DNA from: Bacteroidota bacterium
Lineage (GTDB): Bacteria > Bacteroidota > Ignavibacteria > Ignavibacteriales > Melioribacteraceae
Direction of reading: 5' to 3'
Length of the DNA: 28,050 nucleotides
NCBI GenBank assembly: GCA_021812745.1
Contig: JAKAMS010000001.1
Span: 1 to 28,050 of the forward strand
Below, one piece after another: positions 1-7,591 of the stretch (within the stretch, counting starts at the first letter, position 1; each line of letters opens with the position of its first letter). The notes below the pieces were generated by a model, which saw only the letters and a list, made by a program, of their open reading frames with translations, made no database searches and was not told the origin of the DNA. The translations under genes and the position numbers were made by a program.

Positions 1-475
1 CTTTTCTTGATTCAAGCACGCCGCCTCTGCCAGCAAGAGAAGTAGCTTTGAATAAAGGATTAGAACCTGAATAATCATCAAACATTTTATAAGCTTCGTC
101 GTTATTGCCGAGCATCGAATAAGCGTTAGCTAGATAAATTTTTGCGGTTTCACCATTTTCGGTACTGCCATACTCATCAACAATTTTTTTCAAACCCATT
201 GTGTTTGAAGAGGGCTGCCCATCAATTGCATCTTTGAATGCACCCGAATCGTAAAGCGGAATAACTTTTGCTAAAAGACCGGCTGCAACTTTATTGTCGC
301 TGGCTCTTTTATTCATAAAAAGAGTAACCGCAACAACTACCAAAGCTACTGCAGCAACACCGATTAATATTTTGGCCTGGTTTTCAAGAAAAAAGTTTTT
401 AACATTATAATAACTTGTAACAAGTCTGTCTTCTTTCATTTGTTTTTTGGTGATCTTTTTTCTTCTCTCTAACAC
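1..475 (-). CDS. TPR-containing single-pass membrane protein, YfgM-like (partial, C-terminus outside window)
   Basis: An open frame runs leftward off the window edge; about 158 codons are visible. The start is a GTG at 475 preceded by a GAGG at about 6 nt; the first ATG (codon 13) has no such site. The protein has a basic N-terminus, a hydrophobic segment near residues 37-58 (ILIGVAAVALVVVAV region), then a soluble helical part with tetratricopeptide-like pairs, including IVDEYGST and AKIYLANAYSMLG. This architecture, a short cytosolic lead, one membrane helix and a periplasmic TPR, is that of YfgM-like proteins, which in Bacteroidota carry the same IVDEYGST-type stretch. YfgM in E. coli works with PpiD near the Sec translocon; whether this one does is unknown. 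It lies 54 bp downstream of the PHP gene on the same strand and is likely co-transcribed with it. Confidence 0.8.
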   Translation of the reverse strand, partial: MLERRKKITKKQMKEDRLVTSYYNVKNFFLENQAKILIGVAAVALVVVAVTLFMNKRASDNKVAAGLLAKVIPLYDSGAFKDAIDGQPSSNTMGLKKIVDEYGSTENGETAKIYLANAYSMLGNNDEAYKMFDDYSGSNPLFKATSLAGRGGVLESRK

Positions 476-529
476 TTTTAACCTCGTTTGTTGGTATATC
501 TAAAAATTCGGGGCGAAATCTAAGAAAAA

Positions 530-1579
530 TTATAGACCAATTCTAATATGATTTGAAAAAATCCAGGCATTTTGGTTTAAGTAGACTTCTGCACGGTAAA
601 TGCCCTTTTCCTTAACCAAAAACTGAAGAATTGAACTATTTGACGAAAAAATCTCTTCTCCGTTTTTAATGATTTTGATCTTAACATTCTCTTTAGGAGA
701 TACAATTTGCAATTTCAGATCGTTCACCAGCGGGACTGTATCTCCCATTTGGTAAGTATTCTTCCCTTCTTCCGCAAAAAATCTGAATCCTTTTGCATCA
801 CCATGATAAGAGTTAGATACAAAACATCTGCCCTCTTCAAGTGATTTATAAATTTTTTTTTTCGCCGAATTGATCTGGTGTGATTCAGTTGATATCTTGA
901 GCTCATCATTTAGAAGCAGGTGTGTTCTAATGGATTTGAATAAGACTTTGTAAGGAAAAACTTCCATTTCAACAAAACCAAAAACATTTACTTTATGAGC
1001 ATGGGCATCTACGCCGCCAATACCAACTACTTTCCTTTTCAGATTTAATTTGTCCCATAATTCAAGAGTATCGCGCGGCGGAGCCGAGATTGATTTAAGC
1101 GGATGTAAAAAATAATTGTATTTATTCTGTTCCGTCAAACCTTCCATCCACTCAGACATATGATTCCAAATTTCAATTCCGGTAAAGTCCTCAGTATTCC
1201 ATTCGGTCCAAGGATAAGCCGGGTGTTCCTTCATAGAAGATCTTTTTTCGTTGGGATGCGCTATAAAACCGATTCCCCCGGCATCTTTTACTTTACTTAC
1301 ATATTCTTTTGCCGGAATGCGTGTAGAATATGGCTCGTTAATACCGAATGCGAGATAATGATTTTTGTTCTCTTTATCATTTATCTCACAGCCGACAAGT
1401 AAAAGCGTTTTACCATACCAGCCCTCGAATCCTTCATTGAGAGCACGCAATGTATTATGATCGGTGAGCAAAATAAAATCAAGCCCGGTTTCGTTTGCGA
1501 ATTGAGCAATATCTTTTACTTCGCCCGAGCCATCGGAATAAACCGAATGGATATGTAAGGCACCAACGTATTCAAACAT
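530..1579 (-). CDS. PHP-domain metallohydrolase, CehA/McbA-like
   Basis: A 349-residue protein with PHP (polymerase and histidinol phosphatase) metal-site motifs in order: H9-x-H11 followed by D16, TDH at 39-41, E65 in the CEIN stretch, AHP at 107-109, and a late DAHAH motif around residue 200. These supply the usual ligands for a two- or three-metal phosphoesterase or hydrolase site. The last ~90 residues look like a beta-sandwich add-on, as in CehA/McbA-type members. Substrate cannot be read from sequence; relatives include phosphoesterases and a carbaryl hydrolase. No signal peptide, so it is probably cytosolic. The ATG at 1579 has a GGGA upstream. It follows the ABM-fold gene by 58 bp, so it probably belongs to the dapF unit. 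Family call is firm; function is open. Confidence 0.85.
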   Translation of the reverse strand: MFEYVGALHIHSVYSDGSGEVKDIAQFANETGLDFILLTDHNTLRALNEGFEGWYGKTLLLVGCEINDKENKNHYLAFGINEPYSTRIPAKEYVSKVKDAGGIGFIAHPNEKRSSMKEHPAYPWTEWNTEDFTGIEIWNHMSEWMEGLTEQNKYNYFLHPLKSISAPPRDTLELWDKLNLKRKVVGIGGVDAHAHKVNVFGFVEMEVFPYKVLFKSIRTHLLLNDELKISTESHQINSAKKKIYKSLEEGRCFVSNSYHGDAKGFRFFAEEGKNTYQMGDTVPLVNDLKLQIVSPKENVKIKIIKNGEEIFSSNSSILQFLVKEKGIYRAEVYLNQNAWIFSNHIRIGL

Positions 1580-1637
1580 TTAAAATCCCGAATTATTCTG
1601 GCGGGAGTTAATCCAAATAAATGAATGATATGAACAA

Positions 1638-1943
1638 TTAAGCGTTGTTCACTTCAAACAATGTTGTGTACTGTGTTGACTGCTCTTTGATCATATCGGA
1701 AAGCTTTGTCATTAGAATATCAATGCGTTCGTCTGTATTGTCTTCAAAATTTTCATACGATTCTTTACTCTTGAATATATAGATCTCTTCAAAGCTATTA
1801 GGTTTATTTTTTTGCTCAAACACAGAATAATTTTCTAAACCATCTGCCTTCACTAAATTCTTTAATTCACGAACTACATCTAAGTATTCTTCCCGTTTTT
1901 CCGGAAAAACATTATAACGAATGGAAAAAATGACTTTACTCAT
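1638..1943 (-). CDS. Small dimeric alpha/beta-barrel (ABM-like) protein
   Basis: A 101-residue protein starting VIFSIRYNVFPEKREEYLDVVREL, with later FEEIYIFKSKESYENFEDN: a beta strand, helix, then strands ending in a motif where a residue pair (EEIYIFKS) precedes a helix. This is the pattern of antibiotic-biosynthesis-monooxygenase (ABM)/dimeric ferredoxin-like barrel proteins. The Asn/Trp/His residues of true quinone monooxygenases are not obvious, so it may be a non-enzymatic or heme/ligand-binding member. A GAGGAG lies 5 nt before the ATG. It sits 17 bp after dapF and 58 bp before the PHP gene, all on the minus strand. The fold call is an inference from pattern; the gene itself is convincing. 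Confidence 0.7.
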   Translation of the reverse strand: MSKVIFSIRYNVFPEKREEYLDVVRELKNLVKADGLENYSVFEQKNKPNSFEEIYIFKSKESYENFEDNTDERIDILMTKLSDMIKEQSTQYTTLFEVNNA

Positions 1944-1960
1944 TGAACTCCTCGATTATA

Positions 1961-2815
1961 TTATATTGATAATTCTCCATTAAAAATTATTTCTGCAGGA
2001 CCGGTTAAAGAAAGTTCCTGCACTTTTTGACCCTCAATCTTAAAATCTACCGTTAATTCATCACCGCTTCGCGGATGAATTTTAATAGGCGGATTAAAAT
2101 TATTTTGTACAAAAGCAATTAAAGCCGCGGCAACAGAACCGGTTCCGCATGCAAGAGTTTCCTCTTCAACGCCGCGTTCATAACTTCTGATATTAATCTC
2201 ACCGTTATTAAACTGAACAAAATTTACATTCGTTCCTTCTGGTGCAAAATCTTTGTGATAGCGAATTTCCCGTCCAAGTTCAAAAACCGGAAAATCATTA
2301 ATATCATTATAGAAAGAATTTACTTCCGCCGGATTTTTAAGAACATCATTTATTTTTATTACAATATGCGGTGAACCAGTATGAACATAAGATGCCGGAA
2401 TGAACTGGTTTGCAGCTTTGATTTTGAAATTTTGTTTCATCTTCTTAGGATGATTAAGAAAAAACTTAATCTTTCCGTTCTCTAATAACTGTCCGGAATA
2501 TTCAATACCATTCGCAATAAATTTGATTTCATCCTGAGCTAATCTTCCGCTAACATTTCCATACCTAATAGCGCAACGTGCACCATTTGCGCATAAACTT
2601 CCGGTAGAACCATCCGCATTAAAATACTTCATCTCGAAAGCATAACCTTCCAAATCCGAGATCAACAGAACGCCATCTGCGCCAATACCAGTACGTCTTT
2701 TACACAGTTTAGCAATGACTTCCGATGTTAATTCAAGTTCCGGATTGATTTTTTTATCAAACAAAATAAAATCGTTACCGGCACCGCTCAGTTTTGTGAA
2801 GTAAATATGCTTCAT
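1961..2815 (-). CDS. dapF: Diaminopimelate epimerase
   Basis: A 284-residue protein of normal DapF length, converting LL- to meso-diaminopimelate for lysine and peptidoglycan synthesis in the cytosol. The N-terminus (FTKLSGAGNDFILFD) is the classical DapF opening. The two catalytic cysteines of this cofactor-independent racemase are C75 in LCANGARC and C223 in LACGTGS. The first motif is CANG where most homologues have CGNG. HTGSPH at 145-150 and PEGTNVNFV at 192-200 are further conserved blocks. It is the first gene of a probable minus-strand unit with the ABM-like and PHP genes. The start ATG at 2815 begins MKHIYF. High certainty. Confidence 0.96.
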   Translation of the reverse strand: MKHIYFTKLSGAGNDFILFDKKINPELELTSEVIAKLCKRRTGIGADGVLLISDLEGYAFEMKYFNADGSTGSLCANGARCAIRYGNVSGRLAQDEIKFIANGIEYSGQLLENGKIKFFLNHPKKMKQNFKIKAANQFIPASYVHTGSPHIVIKINDVLKNPAEVNSFYNDINDFPVFELGREIRYHKDFAPEGTNVNFVQFNNGEINIRSYERGVEEETLACGTGSVAAALIAFVQNNFNPPIKIHPRSGDELTVDFKIEGQKVQELSLTGPAEIIFNGELSI

Positions 2816-3008
2816 TCTGGTTTCAAATTTACGGCATAAATGTCCTTAAAGCAACGAAAATTGGACGCTGGCACGGTTTTTATGTCTGCAAAATTTGGCT
2901 TAGACTCACATTATAATCATGGTGGGCAATAATCATTGCTTTCTGATGTGTATATTTGTTTAAGAAAGACTAACGGTAATTTAGTGATGTAACAAGGGAA
3001 AATATTGA

Positions 3009-3464
3009 ATGAATTACTATATAATTGACGGCAACAATTTGATCGGTCGGATCAAATCATTACAGCAACTTCAGAAGAAAGATAAACAGGCTAGCCGGGA
3101 AAAATTAATTTACATTCTAAATAGACATTTTGCAGGCAAGAAAGTAAAACTTTCACTTCATTTGGATGGACATCCGAATTCCCCTTTATCAATTTCAAAA
3201 GGAAAAATAACGTATTCATTTAATCAGCCATCCGATAACTTTATTAGGAAAGAAATTGAGAACTCTTCCAACCCAAGATTAATTATTCTTGTAACTTCGG
3301 ACCATAGTCTGATGAACTTCGGGAAAGTTTGCGGCTGCAAAGTAATACCGTCCGATGATTTTTACAAAGAAACCGAAAAATCTTTAGAAAGAAATGATGA
3401 AGCCGATAAGATCAGCCAGTTAGAAAAAAATAATGATGAGTTTCTAAAACTTTTCCAGAATTAA
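3009..3464 (+). CDS. YacP-like NYN-domain protein (putative PIN-fold ribonuclease)
   Basis: A 151-residue protein opening YYIIDGNNLIGRI, the acidic DGNN signature of NYN/YacP PIN-like nucleases, with a second acidic cluster in the conserved LVTSDHSL stretch (about residues 94-101) and a helix NFIRKEIE before it. YacP/Rae1 of Bacillus is a ribosome-associated endoribonuclease; the same activity here is only an analogy. The C-terminal ~30 residues are charged and helical. An AAGGGA lies upstream of the ATG. It is 124 bp upstream of the Nramp gene on the same strand, and the intervening sequence shows no clear terminator, so read-through into the transporter genes is possible. Confidence 0.82.
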   Translation: MNYYIIDGNNLIGRIKSLQQLQKKDKQASREKLIYILNRHFAGKKVKLSLHLDGHPNSPLSISKGKITYSFNQPSDNFIRKEIENSSNPRLIILVTSDHSLMNFGKVCGCKVIPSDDFYKETEKSLERNDEADKISQLEKNNDEFLKLFQN

Positions 3465-3588
3465 AAAAAGTATAACTATTCACATACATAGAACAATTTA
3501 TTTTGTCTCTTAGATATGATTAACTAAATTGCAATATAGAAATAACAGTTAAAGAAACTCCAATAATTTCCTTTGGGGAAGCACCTTA

Positions 3589-4905
3589 ATGTTCTGGATA
3601 AGCAAAACCATACATTATCTAAGCAGGTTTAAGCGCCGCACAATATTACTTTTTGCTGTTATAGGTCCCGGTATAATAACAATGGTTGCCGATAATGACG
3701 CGGGCGGCATATCAACTTATGCGGTAACCGGTTCAAAGTATGGATTCAATTTGCTTTGGGTATTTTTCATTCTCATACCGATGGCTTATTTTATTCAAGA
3801 GATGACGGTTCGTTTGGGCGCAGTAACAAAACGCGGTCATGCTGAAGCAATCTTTGACGGTTTTGGAAAATTTTGGGGATGGTTTTCAATTTTTGATCTT
3901 GCTGTTGTTAATTGGCTTACTCTGGTTACAGAGTATATCGGTATGACAGAAGCAATGCTGATGTTTGGTGTTCCTCCGTGGATTACATTTCTATTTGTAA
4001 CAGCAATTTTGATGATGGTTGTTCTTTCCGGTAAATATTGGACGTTCGAAAAAATTACACTATTGTTTTGCGTTTTCAATCTTGTTTACATACCTGCAGC
4101 ATTATGGGCAATGGACACGCCTACAGCACCGGGCTGGGGTGCAGTTGCGGGTGGCTTTATCAATCCAAAATTTCCAGGCGGATTAACACAAGACTTAATT
4201 TTTATTGTGATGGCAAATATTGGAACTACAATTACTCCATGGCAAATATTTTTTCAACAGAGTGCAGTTGTTGATAAAGGAATGGATGTAAGAGATATTA
4301 AGTATGGCAAGATAGACACACTGGCTGGTTCAACATTAACCGGTATTGTCGCAGTTTTTATTATTATCGTTACAGGCGCCGCATTTTATTATCACTCTCC
4401 GCAAATAATCATTCAAGACGCAAAACAATCTGCAGATGCTTTGGTTCCTTTGCTTCCACACGGGCAGGGAGATTGGGCTCGGAGATTATTCGCAATCGGT
4501 CTTTTCGATGCTGGTTTTCTTGGTGCTTTATGTATCTCGCTTTCAACATCCTGGGCGGTAGGAGAAGTATTTGGCTGGGCACACTCTCTTAATAAAAGCG
4601 TAAAGGATGCACCATGGTTTTACGTTGTTTATCTTGGAACCTTAGCAACCGCAGGCGCTATTGTGCTGATTCCAGGCGCACCGCTAATTACAATTACAAT
4701 GTTCGTTCAGGTTGTAGCAGTTACGTTATTACCCGCGGCGTTAATGTTTCTGATTCTGCTTTTGAATGATGAAAATTTGATGGGCGAATACAAAAACACC
4801 AAGACACAAAATATTATCAACTGGGGAATTACAATTTTTGTAGTTCTTATCTCAACACTCTTTGGCTTAACTATCCTATTTCCCGAATTCATTAAGTTAG
4901 TGTAG
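3589..4905 (+). CDS. Nramp (SLC11)-family divalent cation transporter with non-canonical metal site
   Basis: A 438-residue polytopic inner-membrane protein with Nramp hallmarks: IGPGII leading into TM1, SKYGFNLLW after it, and a TM6 unwinding region. The canonical TM1 DPGN reads DAGG (D37-G40): the ligand Asp is kept but the Asn is Gly. The canonical TM6 A-T-x-M-P-H reads T-T-I-T-P-W (213-218), so the Met that favours soft transition metals is Thr and the usual His is Trp. Loss of this Met is a known feature of Nramp-related magnesium transporters (NRMT) and of some other divergent members. The start ATG follows GGGGA. The next gene, 10 bp on, is an MgtE-like regulator, which supports Mg2+ as substrate. 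Family is firm; Mg2+ specificity is inferred. Confidence 0.9.
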   Translation: MFWISKTIHYLSRFKRRTILLFAVIGPGIITMVADNDAGGISTYAVTGSKYGFNLLWVFFILIPMAYFIQEMTVRLGAVTKRGHAEAIFDGFGKFWGWFSIFDLAVVNWLTLVTEYIGMTEAMLMFGVPPWITFLFVTAILMMVVLSGKYWTFEKITLLFCVFNLVYIPAALWAMDTPTAPGWGAVAGGFINPKFPGGLTQDLIFIVMANIGTTITPWQIFFQQSAVVDKGMDVRDIKYGKIDTLAGSTLTGIVAVFIIIVTGAAFYYHSPQIIIQDAKQSADALVPLLPHGQGDWARRLFAIGLFDAGFLGALCISLSTSWAVGEVFGWAHSLNKSVKDAPWFYVVYLGTLATAGAIVLIPGAPLITITMFVQVVAVTLLPAALMFLILLLNDENLMGEYKNTKTQNIINWGITIFVVLISTLFGLTILFPEFIKLV

Positions 4906-4915
4906 GAGAAAATTT

Positions 4916-6199
4916 ATGGCACAATTAAATAATCATACTATTAAGATGCACGAGTTGCCATCGGGTACAAAAGAATTTAGATTTTTAAATTTTCTCGAGC
5001 TTATCAAACTGCCAGTTTGCGCCGGAAAGATCAAAGACAAGATCGGAAAGGTTACAGATATTGTTTTTAAGCTTAGCGAACCATTCCCCGAAGCAATTGG
5101 AATTTATATAGAACATGGCTGGGGAAAACCCACAGAATTTGTCCAATGGGATAAAGTAATAAAGATTGAGGATGACGCGATTTTTGTTCAGAAACTTGAA
5201 GAAGGAAAAACTTATCCCCCTTTTGTTGATCAGCCCGGATGGATTTTAGTAAATGAGCATTTAATCGGTAGAACAATTCTTGATATGGATGGAAGAAGAA
5301 TTGAAGTAGTTAATGATGTTCATCTTCTTGAAACAAAAGAAAAAATGATAATCGTTCATGTTGATATTTCATTCAATGGATTCTTGCGAAAGTGGGGTTT
5401 CAGAAGAATAAGAGTGATGAAAGATCAGCTTATACCATGGAAATATGTTCAGCCGTTATCGCTCGAAGATGCGGGAAGCAAAGATAAAGTTTCACTTTCC
5501 ATTACCAGAAATCAAATCAAAGAATTGCCGGCAGAAGACCTTGCAGATGCTCTTGAAGAACTTTCAGGTGAAGAGCAGCAGGCGGTCTTTTCCGCACTTG
5601 ACTCAGAGACTGCGGCAGAGACATTAATAGAAGCTGAGCCCCGGGCTAAAAGACAACTGATGTCAAATCTCCGCAAGGAAAGAGCACAAAATATTTTATC
5701 AGAAATGTCAATTCCTCAGCTTGCTAATTTGTTTTCTGTTCTTCCTAACGACGATGTTATTGAATTAATACAATTGGTTCCGGAAACCGACGCAGAAAAA
5801 ATCAGCAAGATCCTTTCGGAGAAAGAAGAAACTGCCCGTGTAATGATGACATCTAATTATGTTGCAGTACCAAAAGAAAAAACTGCCGGAGAAATCTTAA
5901 AATCATTAAAAGGCATGGATGTTGACCGGAGTAATATATCATACATTTATATAACCGCTCCCGAGGACAACACTCTTCTTGGCGTAGTTGATATAAGAGA
6001 ACTTGTTATTGCGCCGGATGGGACTTTGCTGGCAGATATAATGGTCTCCCCGGTTGTTACAGCGGAAGAGGAAGATCTTAGAGACGATCTTGAAGAATTA
6101 TTTGCTAAATATCACTACAGAATGATCCCGATTGTGGACAGACACGATAAACTTCTGGGCGTCATTAAAGATAAAGATATTTTGGCAGGGGCAGATTAA
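4916..6199 (+). CDS. MgtE-like soluble regulator: PRC barrels, MgtE_N and two CBS domains, no membrane channel
   Basis: A 427-residue hydrophilic protein. Residues ~30-110 and ~115-185 look like two PRC-barrel-like beta modules (KIGKVTDIVFKL; IGRTILDMDGRRIEVVNDVHLL). Residues ~205-305 match the MgtE_N superhelix (LPAEDLADALEELSGEEQQAVFSAL, then short repeated helical units). Residues ~310-427 hold a CBS pair, with LLGVVDIREL and LLGVIKDKDIL as the two typical CBS endings. In MgtE channels, the N domain and CBS domains bind Mg2+ and gate the pore; the five-helix pore is absent here. AGGAGA precedes the ATG. Its position 10 bp after the Nramp gene suggests it senses cytosolic cation and gates or stabilises that transporter. 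Domains are well supported; the partnership is inference. Confidence 0.88.
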   Translation: MAQLNNHTIKMHELPSGTKEFRFLNFLELIKLPVCAGKIKDKIGKVTDIVFKLSEPFPEAIGIYIEHGWGKPTEFVQWDKVIKIEDDAIFVQKLEEGKTYPPFVDQPGWILVNEHLIGRTILDMDGRRIEVVNDVHLLETKEKMIIVHVDISFNGFLRKWGFRRIRVMKDQLIPWKYVQPLSLEDAGSKDKVSLSITRNQIKELPAEDLADALEELSGEEQQAVFSALDSETAAETLIEAEPRAKRQLMSNLRKERAQNILSEMSIPQLANLFSVLPNDDVIELIQLVPETDAEKISKILSEKEETARVMMTSNYVAVPKEKTAGEILKSLKGMDVDRSNISYIYITAPEDNTLLGVVDIRELVIAPDGTLLADIMVSPVVTAEEEDLRDDLEELFAKYHYRMIPIVDRHDKLLGVIKDKDILAGAD

Positions 6200-6222
6200 A
6201 AAAATTTAAGCAGAGGTTGAAA

Positions 6223-6336
6223 ATGCCGCGAGTAAAAACAACTCCTATGGTAAAGTTTGCCATGATATTTTTAAGATTGTATCTGATTATAATGCTGGTA
6301 CTGATCGGATTTAAATTTTTCAAAAGTATTTGGTAG
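6223..6336 (+). CDS. 37-residue single-helix membrane microprotein
   Basis: A short frame starting at an ATG that has GAGG 6 nt upstream (CAGAGGTTGAAAATG), 23 bp after the MgtE-like gene. The product begins MPRVKTTPMVKFAM, has one strongly hydrophobic stretch (about residues 12-31, IFLRLYLIIMLVLIGF) and ends KFFKSIW. Basic residues flank both sides of the helix. No family is recognised. The good ribosome site, position at the end of a transporter/regulator pair and clean transmembrane design argue it is real. Small membrane proteins that bind and stabilise transporters exist elsewhere (for example MgtS with MgtA), but a role here is a guess. Confidence 0.6.
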   Translation: MPRVKTTPMVKFAMIFLRLYLIIMLVLIGFKFFKSIW

Positions 6337-6403
6337 TATAATTTTCCCGTAACGATTATCTTTTTTAGGAATTGCGAGTCAAAGTAAAAATTAAGTTCTA
6401 CAA

Positions 6404-6580
6404 TTATTTTTTGATGTAAGCGTTCAGACCAATTATTACATTTTTACCATCTACAAGGCACTGTGTGGTTGTGTTTCCATGCGTGGTTGCTACCACCAAT
6501 GTTTTTCCGGACGCACTTGGTGTTGGCTCTTGTAAATCAATGCTGATGATAAGTTTCCCATTTTCTATTTTGGCTTCCAT
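6404..6580 (-). CDS. 58-residue conserved-looking protein of unknown function
   Basis: A short frame whose ATG lies 1 nt after the stop codon of the BtpA-family gene; GGAGAG inside the end of that gene serves as its ribosome site. The product opens MEAKIENGKLIISID, contains EPTPSASGKTLVVA, then THGNTTTQCLVDGKNV and IIGLNAYIKK. It reads as a short all-beta protein with a Ser/Pro-rich turn and no signal peptide or membrane segment. The composition, third-position pattern and tight coupling indicate a real gene. I recall small uncharacterised proteins with a similar SASGKTLVVA-type core, but cannot name a family or function. Confidence 0.7.
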   Translation of the reverse strand: MEAKIENGKLIISIDLQEPTPSASGKTLVVATTHGNTTTQCLVDGKNVIIGLNAYIKK

Positions 6581-6581
6581 T

Positions 6582-7373
6582 TTATCGCTCTCCTATTTTT
6601 TTAATGAACACTTTCACTCTCTCATGATCAATTGGATTTGACCATATACCATCTTTCTTAAAATAGGATCCGATAATTAGAGCATCGCAATATTCTAAGT
6701 ATTGAATTACATTTTTGTCAGTTATACCAGAGCCGGCGAGTACCGGAATATTAACATTCTCTTTCACTTCTTTAATTTCATTCAGTGATGGTTCTTTACC
6801 TGTTGCGCTTCCAGTTATAATGACTCCATCGCTTAAAAAGAATTCCGCTGCTTTGGCTGTTTCAACAATATCTGTATCAGACGTAATTGAGTGCGAGCTG
6901 TGTTTTTTCTTGATGTCTGTAAATATTAATACATTCTCCGCTCCAATTTGTTTTTTGTAGCGCAACAATTCGCCGGCATCTGAATTAAACGTTCCTTCAT
7001 CGGCAATGTGAGCGAACACAAATCCTTCTGCTCTAATGAAATCCGCTCTGGCAGAATGTGCGGCGGCAACAGCGTTTTTATTTGCGCCCGCAAGAATTTG
7101 AATTCCGGTAGGCAGTTCATAATTCTTCTTGATCTCATAAAGTATTATACTCATGAGCGATGTAATTTCCGGTCCAACAATCCGGTTAAGATAAGGTACG
7201 TCATGCATATTTTCGATCATCAACGCATTTATACCAAATGAGCGGTAAAGCGATGCTTCCGATTTTGCTTTATCAATAATTGCTTTGACGTTTCCAGAAT
7301 ATTTTGGCGTTCCCGGCAGAGGATCAACATGGATCATACCAATAATTGGTTTGTGAATATTAAATAAGTTCAT
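6582..7373 (-). CDS. BtpA/SgcQ-family TIM-barrel protein
   Basis: A 263-residue protein with features of the BtpA/SgcQ family: IIGMIHVDPLPGTP at the N-terminus, NALMIENMHDVPY, IQILAGANKNAVAAAHSA, DFIRAEGFVFAHIADEG, and a C-terminal phosphate-site-like pair DGVIITGSATGKEP and IPVLAGSGI. The family has a TIM-barrel fold. BtpA in cyanobacteria affects photosystem I levels, and SgcQ is a putative sugar-metabolism protein; the reaction is not established for most members. No photosynthesis gene is nearby. It is followed directly by the 58-residue gene, with a 1-nt gap. Family call is firm; biochemical role unknown. Confidence 0.88.
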   Translation of the reverse strand: MNLFNIHKPIIGMIHVDPLPGTPKYSGNVKAIIDKAKSEASLYRSFGINALMIENMHDVPYLNRIVGPEITSLMSIILYEIKKNYELPTGIQILAGANKNAVAAAHSARADFIRAEGFVFAHIADEGTFNSDAGELLRYKKQIGAENVLIFTDIKKKHSSHSITSDTDIVETAKAAEFFLSDGVIITGSATGKEPSLNEIKEVKENVNIPVLAGSGITDKNVIQYLEYCDALIIGSYFKKDGIWSNPIDHERVKVFIKKIGER

Positions 7374-7591
7374 AGTATTTTATAATTTATTTGACACCTT
7401 AATATATAACCTAGACAATTATTTCTCACTAAAATCCTTACTAATAATTAATATGGTGGTTGTGTTGTAAGTTTTTAGAAAGGAAACGTGGCTCAATTAT
7501 TTTTATTTGATTTGTTGGATTACTAATTGTGAAGAACAATATGATCTATTGGTAATGCATGCAATTGATGAAAGATATTTTTCAATAGACA
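7374..7591. other. Intergenic stretch with no supported gene
   Basis: About 218 bp between the BtpA-family start and the GIY-YIG remnant. Both strands carry only short frames without ribosome sites (for instance a 29-codon minus-strand frame). It must hold the promoter of the BtpA unit at its left end, but no motif there is good enough to name. Confidence 0.5.

Noticed and set aside
2951..2958. TATATTTG, a match to the Bacteroidota -7 element, upstream of the NYN gene
   Set aside because: The nearest TTG is only 12 nt upstream, not about 19-20, so the pair does not form a proper promoter.
3567..3580. TTTCC/GGGGAA mini-hairpin over the ribosome site of the Nramp gene
   Set aside because: Only 4-5 bp with a tiny loop; the 124-bp leader is also too short and lacks the features of an M-box or other Mg2+ riboswitch.
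7441..7591. Possible second broken gene beside the GIY-YIG remnant
   Set aside because: Neither strand gives a recognisable protein segment in any frame.
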